A DNA stretch of 64,000 bases from Herminiimonas contaminans (GCF_015645465.1 NZ_JADOEL010000004.1:226231-290230), one strand, 5' to 3'. Counted from the first letter of the stretch, positions 1 to 8,822 are shown. Notes: a model not told the origin generated them from the sequence alone. Numbers and translations: made by a program.

Positions 1-634
1 GGCATTCAAGGCGCAAGGCGCCGAAGTATGGGCGCATGAAAACGGTCGTGCTGCGCTCAATTCCGACCTGACGCAGGAGCGACTAAAGCAACGCCGTACC
101 GACCTCGCACCATGGGTCAATGAAAAAACACAATTGATACCGGCTGATCGCTGGCTGGATTTCAAGGATGGCAAGGTCATGCCGTTTGAAATGGGTGGCA
201 TGCATTTCCGCATCATCGATTCCAGCGGAGCGCATTCGGCCGAAGACATCATGTTGTATGTGGAGGAAGACAAAGTCCTGTTTGCCGGCGACCTGTTCTT
301 TACCGGACGCATACCTTTTGTCGGCGAAGCGAATAGCAAGGTGTGGCTGGAAGCACTGGACCGCATGCTGGAAATGAAGCCTGCGCTGGTGGTGCCTGGT
401 CATGGCAAAATGTCTACGCAACCCATGCAGGACATGCAGTTGACGCGTGATTACCTGATCTTCCTGCGTCAGAAAATGGGTGAGGCGGTCGCCGATATGG
501 TGCCGTTTGAAGAAGCCTATGCAAAAGTAGACTGGGCCAGGTTTGCGAAGTATCCTGCATTTGAACAGGCGAATCGTTTAAATGCGTATGGCACCTACAT
601 ATTGATGGAAAAAGAAAGCCTGGAAAAGCGTTAG
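1..634 (+). CDS. SoxH-like metallo-beta-lactamase-fold hydrolase (5' end outside window)
   Basis: The frame is open from the first bases of the window, so the N-terminus and the zinc-binding HxHxDH motif lie upstream. The visible 210 residues hold the C-terminal half of a metallo-beta-lactamase fold: a DIMLY strand, the LFAGDLFF segment whose Asp normally bridges the two metals, and a late VVPGHG motif whose His is a metal ligand. Proteins of this type (SoxH and the related quinoprotein-relay hydrolases) are commonly found in or beside sox clusters; their substrate is not settled. It lies about 40 bases before the dsrE-like gene on the same strand and is probably co-transcribed. The fold is clear; the SoxH name rests on context. 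Confidence 0.8.
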   Translation, partial: AFKAQGAEVWAHENGRAALNSDLTQERLKQRRTDLAPWVNEKTQLIPADRWLDFKDGKVMPFEMGGMHFRIIDSSGAHSAEDIMLYVEEDKVLFAGDLFFTGRIPFVGEANSKVWLEALDRMLEMKPALVVPGHGKMSTQPMQDMQLTRDYLIFLRQKMGEAVADMVPFEEAYAKVDWARFAKYPAFEQANRLNAYGTYILMEKESLEKR

Positions 635-673
635 TCTGCTACCGGCCTAAGCAGTATATAAAAGGAGATGATG

Positions 674-1105
674 ATGAAACTGATACGTACAACATTCCTG
701 CTGCTGTTCTGCGCAGTGCTCGGTACGGCGGTTGCCAATGCGGCTGACCGTGAAGAGAAAGTGGTGTATCACATCACCGATAGTGCAATTGCGACCCAGG
801 CATTGAATAACATCCGTAATCACCTGAACGCCAGCCCGAAAGCCAAGATTGTGGTGGTCGCGCATGGTGCAGGCATAGACTTCCTGCTGGAAGGCGCGAA
901 GAATAAAAACGGTAATCCGTATGACATCGCCGTGCAGGAATTGACGGATCGCGATCATGTGGAATTCCGCATTTGTAATAACACGCTGGAAACGCGCAAG
1001 ATAGACAAGAAACAAGTCATACCGGAAGCCAAGATCGTTCCGTCAGGCGTGGCAGAAGTAGCGCGCCTGCAGATACAAGAAGGCTACGCTTACATCAAAC
1101 CGTAG
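674..1105 (+). CDS. Exported DsrE-family protein
   Basis: A 143-residue protein of the DsrE/DsrF-like family, which handles sulfur carriage or persulfide transfer. Three ATG codons lie at 668, 671 and 674; the AGGAG at 663-667 is best spaced for 674. The N-terminus is a Sec signal peptide (KLIRT, hydrophobic core, cut after VANA). The mature part has the alternating alpha/beta pattern of DsrE, with KIVVVAHGAGIDFLLEGA in the middle and one Cys in FRICNNTL. A periplasmic DsrE-like protein in a sox cluster suggests sulfur handling during thiosulfate oxidation; the exact role is unknown. It sits between the SoxH-like gene and the ArsR regulator on the same strand. Confidence 0.8.
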   Translation: MKLIRTTFLLLFCAVLGTAVANAADREEKVVYHITDSAIATQALNNIRNHLNASPKAKIVVVAHGAGIDFLLEGAKNKNGNPYDIAVQELTDRDHVEFRICNNTLETRKIDKKQVIPEAKIVPSGVAEVARLQIQEGYAYIKP

Positions 1106-1168
1106 TACCTGATCCTGTTTATGGATTAGGGTGTACAGATAAATTAACCAAATTAGTGGACGTGTGTT

Positions 1169-1543
1169 GTGGATAAAAATTTCAACAAAGAAGACATGAG
1201 TGAGCTCTTCGAAGAAGTAGCGAATTACTTTTCTTTGCTGTGTGAACCCACGCGCCTGAAAATCCTCTACGCGGTCTGTAACGGTGAGCGCTCGGTAGGT
1301 GATATCGTCAATGAAGTCGAGTCGACACAGGCGAATGTTTCGCGCCAGATCAACATGCTGTACCGCGCAAAAATCCTTGCGCGTCGCAAGGAAGGCACGC
1401 AGGTTTACTACCGTGTCGATGATGAAAAGACAGTAGATTTGTGCAAAGCAGTATGCGGACGTGTAGCGGCGCAAATAGGCATGCCATCGCCGGTAGTGCA
1501 ACTGCCAGTCGTGGCGCCTAAGCGACGCGTCGCCAGCAGATAA
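1169..1543 (+). CDS. soxR: ArsR-family repressor of the sox operon (SoxR type)
   Basis: A 124-residue winged-helix regulator with a GTG start. The HTH runs through about residues 40-65 (SVGDIVNEVESTQANVSRQINML) and the wing through RRKEGTQVYYRV. Cysteines occur at 25, 37, 92 and 96, suitable for a thiol or polysulfide switch. ArsR proteins called SoxR repress sox genes in other thiosulfate oxidisers and release DNA when they react with sulfur species. It is encoded directly ahead of soxC, with a perfect 12-bp palindrome in the gap. The family is certain; the regulatory role is inferred from position. It is unrelated to the MerR-type SoxR of redox stress. Confidence 0.85.
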   Translation: MDKNFNKEDMSELFEEVANYFSLLCEPTRLKILYAVCNGERSVGDIVNEVESTQANVSRQINMLYRAKILARRKEGTQVYYRVDDEKTVDLCKAVCGRVAAQIGMPSPVVQLPVVAPKRRVASR

Positions 1544-1578
1544 AAATAAAAAATAAAAAAACGGTGCATATTATCCGT

Positions 1579-1590
1579 ATATGCGCATAT
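1579..1590. promoter_or_regulatory. Perfect palindrome in the soxR-soxC gap, candidate SoxR operator
   Basis: ATATGCGCATAT is its own reverse complement and sits about 50 bases before the soxC start in an AT-rich stretch. ArsR-family proteins bind such dyads as dimers. Assignment to the adjacent regulator is inference. Confidence 0.5.
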
Positions 1591-1637
1591 AGTTATATAG
1601 GCACATAATTAAACAAAATTGCCGTAGGAGACAACGG

Positions 1638-2996
1638 ATGACTAAGGATGCAATTAAGGCAGGCCGCTTGCTGCGCGCGCCTGAAAATTTCCTGGACCCG
1701 GTAGTGGCCCAGGAAATTACAGCAAATGGCTTGAGTGAAGAGCGCAGGGGCTTCCTGCGTAAAAGTTTTCTCGCAGCGAGTGCGGCCATGGCAAGCGGTG
1801 TCACGTTTGCACAGGGCGGCGTGAGCGGTGATGGCGACCCGAATATATTGAATCTCCCCGAACATTCCACCACGCTCGGCCAGGCCGTCGCGACTAATGG
1901 TTACGGGGTTCCTTCCAAATATGAAACCAATCTCCTGCGTCGCGAGTCGCCGGGATTGACACGCGTATCTGCGGCATCGGTTTCATTCGCGCCGCTGCAA
2001 GGCCTGTTTGGCATCATCACGCCGAGTGGTCTGCATTTCGAGCGGCATCATCAGGGATGGCACGACATCGATCCGAGCAAGCATCGCTTCATGATCAATG
2101 GCCTGGTCAAGAATCCCAAGGTCTACACGATGGATGACTTGATGCGCCTGCCTTCGGTATCGCGCATGCACTTCATCGAGTGCGGTGCGAATACAGCGAT
2201 GGAGTGGGGCAATGTCGCGGTGCCTACCGTGCAATACTCGCATGGCATGTTGAGCTGCTGCGAATTCACAGGCGTACCGCTCTCGGTGCTGCTGGAAGAT
2301 TGCGGCTACGACAAAAAGAACGGCAAATTCATCCTCGCCGAAGGTGCGGATGGATCAAGCATGACACGTACTATCAGCATGGATAGAGCACTCGACGATG
2401 TCATCGTCGCATGGGGCATGAACGGCGAAATGCTGCGTCCGGAAAACGGTTATCCGCTGCGCCTGGTAGTCCCTGGCGTGCAGGGCGTGTCCTGGGTCAA
2501 GTGGTTGCGTCGCATCGAAGTCGGTGACAAGGAATACGGCACCAAGGATGAGGCGATCCACTACATCGACTCCATGCCGGACGGCATGTACCGTCAGTAC
2601 ACCTCGATACAGGAATGCAAATCGGTGATCACCACACCGTCGGCAGGCCAAATGCTGCTGGATAAAGGCTTCTACAACATTACCGGTCTTGCATGGTCGG
2701 GGCGCGGCAAGATCAAGCGCGTCGACGTCTCCGTCGATGGCGGACGCAACTGGCGCACCGCGAGACTGGAAGGCCCGGTCAATACCAAGTGCCTGACACG
2801 TTTTAATATCAACTGGGTTTGGGATGGCTCACCAGTCGTATTGCAATCACGTGCGATAGATGAAACCGGTTATGTACAACCGAAGATCAACGAACTGCGT
2901 GCCGTGCGCGGTACGCGCTCCATCTATCACAACAACGCAATCCAATCGTGGAAAGTCTCGGAATCAGGAGAGGTGTCGAATGTACAGGTTTACTAA
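1638..2996 (+). CDS. soxC: Sulfane dehydrogenase molybdenum subunit SoxC
   Basis: A 452-residue molybdopterin protein of the sulfite-oxidase family. With SoxD it oxidises the sulfane sulfur bound to SoxY, giving six extra electrons per thiosulfate. A twin-arginine signal is seen at about residues 35-60 (ERRGFLRKSF then an Ala-rich core ending FAQG), so it is exported folded with its cofactor. The molybdenum-binding Cys lies at about residue 182 in HFIECGAN; the C-terminal third is the dimerisation domain with SVDGGRNWRTA. The GTAGGAGACAACGG stretch before ATG 1638 is a good ribosome site. The stop overlaps the soxD start by 17 bases, which fits the tight SoxCD partnership. Confidence 0.95.
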   Translation: MTKDAIKAGRLLRAPENFLDPVVAQEITANGLSEERRGFLRKSFLAASAAMASGVTFAQGGVSGDGDPNILNLPEHSTTLGQAVATNGYGVPSKYETNLLRRESPGLTRVSAASVSFAPLQGLFGIITPSGLHFERHHQGWHDIDPSKHRFMINGLVKNPKVYTMDDLMRLPSVSRMHFIECGANTAMEWGNVAVPTVQYSHGMLSCCEFTGVPLSVLLEDCGYDKKNGKFILAEGADGSSMTRTISMDRALDDVIVAWGMNGEMLRPENGYPLRLVVPGVQGVSWVKWLRRIEVGDKEYGTKDEAIHYIDSMPDGMYRQYTSIQECKSVITTPSAGQMLLDKGFYNITGLAWSGRGKIKRVDVSVDGGRNWRTARLEGPVNTKCLTRFNINWVWDGSPVVLQSRAIDETGYVQPKINELRAVRGTRSIYHNNAIQSWKVSESGEVSNVQVY

Positions 2997-4056
2997 AACT
3001 GTCGTCGCCCTGTTGCTGGCGACGAGTAGCACGATGGCGCTGGCACAGGCTGCCTATACAAATATTGGTCGTCCTGCGACTGCGAAGGAAATTGCAGCCT
3101 GGGACATCGATGTGCGTCCAGACTTCAAAGGCCTGCCGCCCGGTTCCGGTACGGTCGCCAAAGGCATGGCGGTGTGGGAAGGCAAGTGCGCTTCCTGTCA
3201 CGGCACCTTCGGTGAATCGAATGAAGTGTTTACGCCTATCGTCGGCGGCACTACCAAGGAAGACATCAAGACTGGTCATGTCGCTGCATTGTCCAACAAC
3301 AAGCAACCGCAACGCACCACCATCATGAAAGTGCCGACGGTGTCGACTTTGTGGGACTACATCAATCGCGCGATGCCATGGACTGCGCCGAAGTCGCTGA
3401 CGACGGAAGAAGTCTACGCGGTGACAGCATACATCCTGAACATGGCTGAAATCCTGCCCGACGATTTCACGCTGTCAGACAAGAACATCGCCGAAGTGCA
3501 GCAGCTGATGCCGAACCGGAATGGCATGACACGCAACCATGGTATGTGGGATATCAAAGGCAAGCCTGATGTGAAAAGCGTGGCCTGCATGAAGGATTGC
3601 AAAGTCAGTACGGATTTGCGTTCCACCTTGCCGGAACCATCACGCAATGCACATGGCAATATCCAGCTGCAAAACCGTACCTTCGGTGAAGTGCGCGGCG
3701 TAGATACTACCAAGCCTGCGTCGACCAAACCGATCTCTGCGATCACAGCTGATCAAAAACTGGCGATGGCAGCACCGGCCAAGCCAGCAGCGTCTGCCAA
3801 GGCAGATGGCCTGGCCTTGGCCAAGCAATATGCGTGCGTAGCCTGTCACGGTGTCAGCAGCAAATTGATAGGCCCGGGCTTCAATGAGATCGCGGCCAAA
3901 TACAAAGGCGATGCAGCTGCATCGGCCGCGCTGACCACCAAGATTAAGAACGGCAGCACCGGTGCATGGGGCCCTATCCCCATGCCAGCCCAGGCCCATG
4001 TCAAGGATGAAGACATCAAGACCCTGGTGGGCTGGATACTGGGCGGAGCCAAGTAA
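2980..4056 (+). CDS. soxD: Sulfane dehydrogenase diheme cytochrome c SoxD
   Basis: A 358-residue periplasmic cytochrome partner of SoxC. ATG 2980 is chosen because AGGAGAGG precedes it and it starts a clear Sec signal peptide (YRFTKTVVALLLATSS, cut after ALAQA). An in-frame ATG at 2860 lies inside soxC and gives no signal peptide. Two heme sites are present: CASCH at about 70-74 and CVACH at about 286-290, joined by a Pro/Ala/Lys-rich linker. This is the two-domain layout of full-length SoxD, so electrons from the molybdenum centre can be taken by two c-hemes. It overlaps soxC. Confidence 0.95.
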   Translation: MYRFTKTVVALLLATSSTMALAQAAYTNIGRPATAKEIAAWDIDVRPDFKGLPPGSGTVAKGMAVWEGKCASCHGTFGESNEVFTPIVGGTTKEDIKTGHVAALSNNKQPQRTTIMKVPTVSTLWDYINRAMPWTAPKSLTTEEVYAVTAYILNMAEILPDDFTLSDKNIAEVQQLMPNRNGMTRNHGMWDIKGKPDVKSVACMKDCKVSTDLRSTLPEPSRNAHGNIQLQNRTFGEVRGVDTTKPASTKPISAITADQKLAMAAPAKPAASAKADGLALAKQYACVACHGVSSKLIGPGFNEIAAKYKGDAAASAALTTKIKNGSTGAWGPIPMPAQAHVKDEDIKTLVGWILGGAK

Positions 4057-4145
4057 ATGTAGCAACAAAAAACTGCAGGAAAAGATGGTTGGCAGGATGT
4101 GTAGTAAGTAGGTGTATTAATCAAAACTAAAACGAGGAGATGTAA

Positions 4146-4580
4146 ATGTACAAACTGGTAAGCGCTGTGACCCTGGCATTATTTTCATTGAGCGTGTCGG
4201 CTGCCGAGCATCAGGTGAAGATGGTAAATAACGGCAAAGACGGCATGATGTCATTCGAGCCTACCTTCCTGAAAGCTGAAAAAGGCGACACCGTTAAATT
4301 CATCAAAACTGATGCAGCGCACAACAGCGCATCCGTCCTGGTACCTGCCGGTGCCAAGGAATGGAAAGGCAAGATGGATGAAGAAATTGTTGTGTCGCTG
4401 ACGCAAGAGGGCGTGTATGTTTATGTTTGTGATCCACATAAAACCATGGGCATGGCTGGTGTGATTCAGGTCGGTAAAGCGGGCAACCTGGATGCAGCAA
4501 AAGCTGAAGCCGACAAACTCTCGAAGAGCTTTGTCATGAACAAGGATCGTTTGACCAAAGCACTGGCGCAAGTGAAGTAA
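4146..4580 (+). CDS. Pseudoazurin, blue copper electron carrier
   Basis: A 144-residue cupredoxin with a Sec signal cut after VSAA. The four type 1 copper ligands can be placed: His59 (AAHNSAS), Cys95 (YVYVCDPH), His98 and Met103 (HKTMGM). The FEPTFLKAEKGDTVKF segment is typical of pseudoazurin, as is the helical C-terminal tail. Such proteins carry single electrons between periplasmic enzymes. Its position between soxD and soxY, with its own GAGGAG ribosome site, implies that it takes electrons from SoxXA or SoxCD. The family is certain; the partner is inference. Confidence 0.92.
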   Translation: MYKLVSAVTLALFSLSVSAAEHQVKMVNNGKDGMMSFEPTFLKAEKGDTVKFIKTDAAHNSASVLVPAGAKEWKGKMDEEIVVSLTQEGVYVYVCDPHKTMGMAGVIQVGKAGNLDAAKAEADKLSKSFVMNKDRLTKALAQVK

Positions 4581-4632
4581 GTGGCAGGCGTGCCATCTCG
4601 CGATGGCATCAATTTTTCAAGAGGAGAATCTA

Positions 4633-5094
4633 ATGAATCAGAAACGACGTGACGCGTTGCGCATAGCAACGGTACTCGGATTGGCTATTTCAGCCGGCAT
4701 ATTGAAGCCTACGGACGTACTTGCTGCTGATTGGAAATCCAGCGGCTTCGATGCTAAATCGCTGCAGGAAGCATTGGCTGCACTGGGTGCGGACAAAGCG
4801 GCAATCAGCACCGATATCGCAGTCAACGGTCCTGATATCGCAGAAAACGGTGCAGTCGTTCCAGTCTCGGTATCGAGCAATGTGCCGAACACGGAATTCA
4901 TGGCCATCCTGGTGGAGAAAAACCCGACACCACTGTCCGCCACCATGACCCTGCCAGCCGGCACGGAAGCCAACGTTAGTACCCGCGTCAAGATGGGCGG
5001 TACCTCGAACGTGCATGCACTGGTCAAGGCAAATGGTAAGTGGCTGATCGCCAGTAAAGAGATCAAGGTCACTCTCGGCGGTTGCGGCGGTTAA
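4633..5094 (+). CDS. soxY: Sulfur carrier subunit SoxY
   Basis: A 153-residue carrier protein. ATG 4633 follows GAGGAGAATCTA; the longer frame back to 4603 lacks a ribosome site. The N-terminus (NQKRRDALRIATVLGLAIS) is a twin-arginine-like export signal. The C-terminus ends GGCGG, the flexible arm whose Cys is covalently loaded with thiosulfate by SoxXA and then acted on by SoxB and SoxCD. SoxY travels with SoxZ, encoded 43 bases downstream. Length and tail are typical. Confidence 0.96.
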   Translation: MNQKRRDALRIATVLGLAISAGILKPTDVLAADWKSSGFDAKSLQEALAALGADKAAISTDIAVNGPDIAENGAVVPVSVSSNVPNTEFMAILVEKNPTPLSATMTLPAGTEANVSTRVKMGGTSNVHALVKANGKWLIASKEIKVTLGGCGG

Positions 5095-5137
5095 TTACGC
5101 CTGCTAGTTATCCACACCAATTTTTGAGGGAAATATC

Positions 5138-5449
5138 ATGGGAAATCCGATGCGCATACGCGCCAATGCAACTGGCGACGTCGTAGAAGTCAAAGTCCTG
5201 ATGCGTCACGATATGGAAACCGGCCAGCGCAAAGATGCTTCCGCCAAAGCCGTACCGGCGCACTTCATCCAGACACTGACCGCAAAATGCAATGACAAGG
5301 TTGTGCTCGATATGTTGATGGGTACGTCGATTTCAAAAGATCCGTTCTTGTCGTTCAAGTTCAAGGGCGGTGCCAAAGGTGACAAGATCACCATCAGCTG
5401 GACCGATAACACGGGGGACAGCCGTACCGATGAAGCAGCAGTTTCCTGA
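5138..5449 (+). CDS. soxZ: Sulfur carrier partner SoxZ
   Basis: A 103-residue immunoglobulin-like protein that binds SoxY and stabilises it. It has no signal peptide of its own, which fits known SoxZ proteins that are exported bound to SoxY. Family features are MRIRANATGDVVEVKVLMRH near the start, HFIQTLTAKCNDK in the middle, and a closing SWTDNTGDSRTDEA strand. It directly follows soxY. Confidence 0.95.
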   Translation: MGNPMRIRANATGDVVEVKVLMRHDMETGQRKDASAKAVPAHFIQTLTAKCNDKVVLDMLMGTSISKDPFLSFKFKGGAKGDKITISWTDNTGDSRTDEAAVS

Positions 5450-5535
5450 AGCTAATTAAGCAAACGGGAGCAGAAGTACCCAAGTGATACGAATGTGGCA
5501 TCAGACCGCATCCACTTAAATTTGAGGAGGGCGTA

Positions 5536-6339
5536 ATGAGACAGAGAAGCTTGTATCTATTTGCAGCGGTCGCGATCAGCGCAACTGCATCTGTAATGGC
5601 GCAATCGACTACAGATGAGATTGCCAAGTATCGCCAGCTGCTGGCTGACGGTAATCCCGCTGAGTTATGGGAAATGCGCGGTGAAGAACTATGGCGCACC
5701 AAAGCCGGTCCGAAAAATGTCAGCCTGGAACAATGCGATCTGGGCAAGGGCGCTGGCGTGGTAAAAGGCGCTTATGCTGAATTGCCGCGTTACTTCAAGG
5801 ACGTCAATAAGGTCATGGACCTGGAGCAGCGGCTGATCTATTGCCGTATGAACCTGCAGGGCTTGACGCGTGAACAGGCGGTGAAGGTGCCATTCGGTTC
5901 AGCCGGGAAACCGTCCGATATTGAACCGATGGTGGCCTACATCACGTCCGAATCGCGCGGCATGAAGATGTCGGTGTCGACTGCGCATCCGGAAGAAAAG
6001 CGGGCCTATGAAATCGGCAAGAAGATTTTCTTCTATCGCGCCGGTTCGCATGACTTTGCCTGCGCGACTTGTCACGCCGTTGACAATCAACGCATCCGTT
6101 TGCAGGACCTCCCCAACTTGCTGAACAAGAGCAATGCCCAGGCTGCGTATGGCACCTGGCCTGCTTATCGCGTATCGCAAGGCGAAGTGCGCACCATGCA
6201 GCATCGCCTCAACGATTGCTTCCGTCAGCAACGCTTCCCGGAACCGCTGTACGGCTCTGACGTCATCACTGCCGTGACGATGTTCCTGGCCAAGAGTGCA
6301 GATGGTGGTGTCTATAACGGCCCCGCGCTGAAACGATAG
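5536..6339 (+). CDS. soxA: Cytochrome c SoxA, single-heme form
   Basis: A 267-residue subunit of SoxXA, which attaches thiosulfate to the SoxY Cys. A Sec signal is cut after VMAQ. There is one CXXCH (CATCH, 176-180); Cys228 in LNDCFRQQ is the expected active-site heme ligand that carries a persulfide. The N-terminal domain keeps Cys67 and Cys103 without a heme motif, which is the layout of monoheme SoxA where a disulfide replaces the first heme. The GAGGAGGG before ATG 5536 is strong. soxX starts 9 bases after its stop. Confidence 0.95.
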   Translation: MRQRSLYLFAAVAISATASVMAQSTTDEIAKYRQLLADGNPAELWEMRGEELWRTKAGPKNVSLEQCDLGKGAGVVKGAYAELPRYFKDVNKVMDLEQRLIYCRMNLQGLTREQAVKVPFGSAGKPSDIEPMVAYITSESRGMKMSVSTAHPEEKRAYEIGKKIFFYRAGSHDFACATCHAVDNQRIRLQDLPNLLNKSNAQAAYGTWPAYRVSQGEVRTMQHRLNDCFRQQRFPEPLYGSDVITAVTMFLAKSADGGVYNGPALKR

Positions 6340-6348
6340 GGAGGCGAT

Positions 6349-6966
6349 ATGAAAAAAAGAATAGGTATCATGATAGCGTCCGTCGTCACCATAGCCGGTT
6401 GTGCGACGGTGGCGGCAGATACGGACTATGGCAAAGAGACGATAGCCATGCTGAAAGCCGACTTTAAATCCAAAGGTCCGGCCACCATGGAGCGTTTGCT
6501 GAACCAGGATGAGGCGCAGCAACTGTGTAGTGAATATCCAACCGATGTGCCGAAGGACAAGGCCGCAGCGCTGGAAGCTTCGCAACTGAAGCTGGTGAAG
6601 TATCCGGCTGACGGCAAGTACCTGGGTGACTGGAAAGAAGGCGAGAAGATTGCCCAGAACGGTCGCGGCATGCAATCGTCGGATGCGGTCGGTAGTGTCA
6701 ATGGTGGCAACTGTTACGCCTGTCACCAGATCGGCAAGGCAGAAATTTCATTCGGCAATATCGGTCCTTCCCTCTATCAGTACGGGAAGATACGTGGCCA
6801 GAGCGAAGACATGCTGAAGTACACCTGGGCCAAAATCTACAACGCCCAGGCCTTCACTGCTTGCTCCAACATGCCACGCTTCGGTCATAACGGCATCCTG
6901 CAAGAGAAGCAAATCAAGGATGTCATGGCCTTGTTGCTGGATCCGGCTTCGCCCGTCAACAAGTAA
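6349..6966 (+). CDS. soxX: Cytochrome c SoxX
   Basis: A 205-residue monoheme partner of SoxA. CYACH (122-126) binds the heme and Met175 in SNMPRFG is the expected axial ligand. The N-terminus is unusual: GIMIASVVTIAGCATVAAD contains IAGC, a lipobox-like site at Cys18, followed by a possible ordinary cut after VAA. SoxX may therefore be membrane-anchored rather than free. An extra N-terminal segment of about 90 residues before the heme domain is seen in larger SoxX proteins. It lies between soxA and soxB. Confidence 0.94.
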   Translation: MKKRIGIMIASVVTIAGCATVAADTDYGKETIAMLKADFKSKGPATMERLLNQDEAQQLCSEYPTDVPKDKAAALEASQLKLVKYPADGKYLGDWKEGEKIAQNGRGMQSSDAVGSVNGGNCYACHQIGKAEISFGNIGPSLYQYGKIRGQSEDMLKYTWAKIYNAQAFTACSNMPRFGHNGILQEKQIKDVMALLLDPASPVNK

Positions 6967-6973
6967 GCAACCG

Positions 6974-7013
6974 GGCAATCAAGGCGCAGTGTCACATGCT
7001 GCGCTTTGATTGC
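6974..7013 (+). promoter_or_regulatory. Hairpin between soxX and soxB
   Basis: Complementary arms of about 14 bases (CAATCAAGGCGCAG and CTGCGCTTTGATTG, one mismatch) flank a 9-base loop. No T-run follows, so it is more likely an mRNA-stability or processing element, or a leaky terminator, than a full stop. Confidence 0.55.
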
Positions 7014-7082
7014 TGTCACCTTATCGCATCGCTTGCACGTGCAGGCATGGCGAGGTCGTCTACCGAATAATCAGAGGAAAAA

Positions 7083-8801
7083 ATGGGTTTGAATCGTCGT
7101 GAGTTCATTCAGGTCATGGGTATCGCAGCTGCAGGCGGTATGTTGCTGGATTCCAAAGGCGCGCTGGCTGCACCCTCCGCCAGCAAACTGTATGACGTGC
7201 CGCGTTTCGGCAATGTCCATTTCCTGCACTTCACCGATTGCCATGCGCAATTGAAACCTATCTACTTCCGCGAACCGAATGTCAATCTGGGCATAGGCGA
7301 CGCGGTAGGACGCATGCCACATCTGGTCGGCGAAAAATTACTCAAGGAAGTCGGCGTCAAACCGAATACGCCGGAAGCCTATGCCTTCAGCTATCTGAAT
7401 TTTGAAAAAGCAGCACAAACCTACGGCAAGGTCGGCGGCTTCGCGCATTTGTCTACACTGGTCAAACGTATGAAAGCCAGCCGTCCTGGCGCATTGCTGC
7501 TGGATGGCGGCGATACCTGGCAAGGCTCGGCGACTGCGTTGTGGACTAATGGCCAGGACATGGTCGACGCGTGCCTGGCATTGGGCGTGGATGTGATGAC
7601 CGCGCACTGGGAAATGACGCTGGGCGACAAACGCGTGAAGGAAATTGTTGAGAAAGACTTCAAAGGCAAAGTCGATTTCGTTGCGCAAAACATCAAGACC
7701 ACCGACTTCGGTGACCCGGTATTCCCGCCATATGTGCTGAAGGAAATGAATGGCGTGCAAATCGCCGTCATCGGCCAGGCTTTCCCGTACACACCTATCG
7801 CCAACCCACGCTATCTGGTGCCGGAATGGAGCTTCGGTATCCAGGAAGAGAATATGCAAAAGATGGTCGACGAAGCGCGTAGCAAAGGTGCGAAAGTTGT
7901 AGTCGTGCTCTCGCACAATGGTATGGACGTCGATCTGAAAATGGCGTCGCGGGTACGCGGCATAGACGCCATCATGGGCGGCCATACGCACGATGGTATG
8001 CCAGCGCCGGTCATCGTCAGCAATCCGGGTGGTAAGACACTGGTCACCAACGCCGGTAGTAATAGCAAATTCCTTGGAGTACTCGACTTCGATGTGCGCG
8101 GCGGAAAAGTACAAGGCTATAAATACCGCTTGTTGCCGGCGTTCTCCAACTTCCTGCCGGCGGACAAGGAGATGGATGCATTGATCACCAAGATACGTGC
8201 ACCGTATGAATCCAAGCTGAACGAACGTCTGGCGATGACGGAAGGTACTTTGTACCGTCGCGGCAATTTCAACGGCACCTTCGATCAGCTCATCGTTGAT
8301 GCGCTGATGGATGTCAAAGGTGCGGACATCGCGTTCTCTCCCGGCTTCCGCTGGGGCACTTCGCTGTTGCCGGACAGTCCTATCCTGATGGAGCACCTGA
8401 TGGACCAGACCGCGACGACTTACTCGTATAGCACACTGACCGACATGAGCGGTGCAACCATCAAAACCATATTGGAAGACGTGGCTGACAACCTGTTCAA
8501 TCCTGATCCTTACTACCAGCAAGGCGGTGACATGGTGCGCGTCGGTGGCATGAGCTACACGATAGCGCCGAAAGAAAAAATGGGTGCACGCATCCAGGAC
8601 ATGCGTCTGGACGGCAAGCTGATCGACGCCAGCAAGACCTACAAGGTTGCGGGTTGGGCGCCAGTCGCAGAAGGTGCGTCCGGCGAACCGGTGTGGGATG
8701 TGGTGGCGCAGTGGTTGCGTACCAACAAGGTCGTCACACCACGCAAACTGAATACACCGCGTATCGTCGGCATGGATGGCAATCCGGGGATCGCGAATTA
8801 A
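7083..8801 (+). CDS. soxB: Thiosulfohydrolase SoxB
   Basis: A 572-residue dimanganese enzyme of the 5'-nucleotidase superfamily that hydrolyses the terminal sulfone of SoxY-bound thiosulfate, releasing sulfate. The start NRREFIQVMGIAAAGG is a twin-arginine signal ending GALAA. Metallophosphoesterase motifs are in order: HFTDCHAQ (about 49-55), LDGGDTWQGS (about 140), LSHNGMD and MGGHTHDG (about 300), then the C-terminal nucleotidase domain with the substrate-gating loop. Length is standard. It follows soxX across a 116-base gap with a hairpin. Confidence 0.96.
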   Translation: MGLNRREFIQVMGIAAAGGMLLDSKGALAAPSASKLYDVPRFGNVHFLHFTDCHAQLKPIYFREPNVNLGIGDAVGRMPHLVGEKLLKEVGVKPNTPEAYAFSYLNFEKAAQTYGKVGGFAHLSTLVKRMKASRPGALLLDGGDTWQGSATALWTNGQDMVDACLALGVDVMTAHWEMTLGDKRVKEIVEKDFKGKVDFVAQNIKTTDFGDPVFPPYVLKEMNGVQIAVIGQAFPYTPIANPRYLVPEWSFGIQEENMQKMVDEARSKGAKVVVVLSHNGMDVDLKMASRVRGIDAIMGGHTHDGMPAPVIVSNPGGKTLVTNAGSNSKFLGVLDFDVRGGKVQGYKYRLLPAFSNFLPADKEMDALITKIRAPYESKLNERLAMTEGTLYRRGNFNGTFDQLIVDALMDVKGADIAFSPGFRWGTSLLPDSPILMEHLMDQTATTYSYSTLTDMSGATIKTILEDVADNLFNPDPYYQQGGDMVRVGGMSYTIAPKEKMGARIQDMRLDGKLIDASKTYKVAGWAPVAEGASGEPVWDVVAQWLRTNKVVTPRKLNTPRIVGMDGNPGIAN

Positions 8802-8822
8802 ATTGCTTGAGGTTGATTCAAG

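Noticed and set aside
2860..2979. N-terminal extension of SoxD
   Set aside because: It lies within soxC, has no ribosome site, and would hide the signal peptide that begins at 2980.
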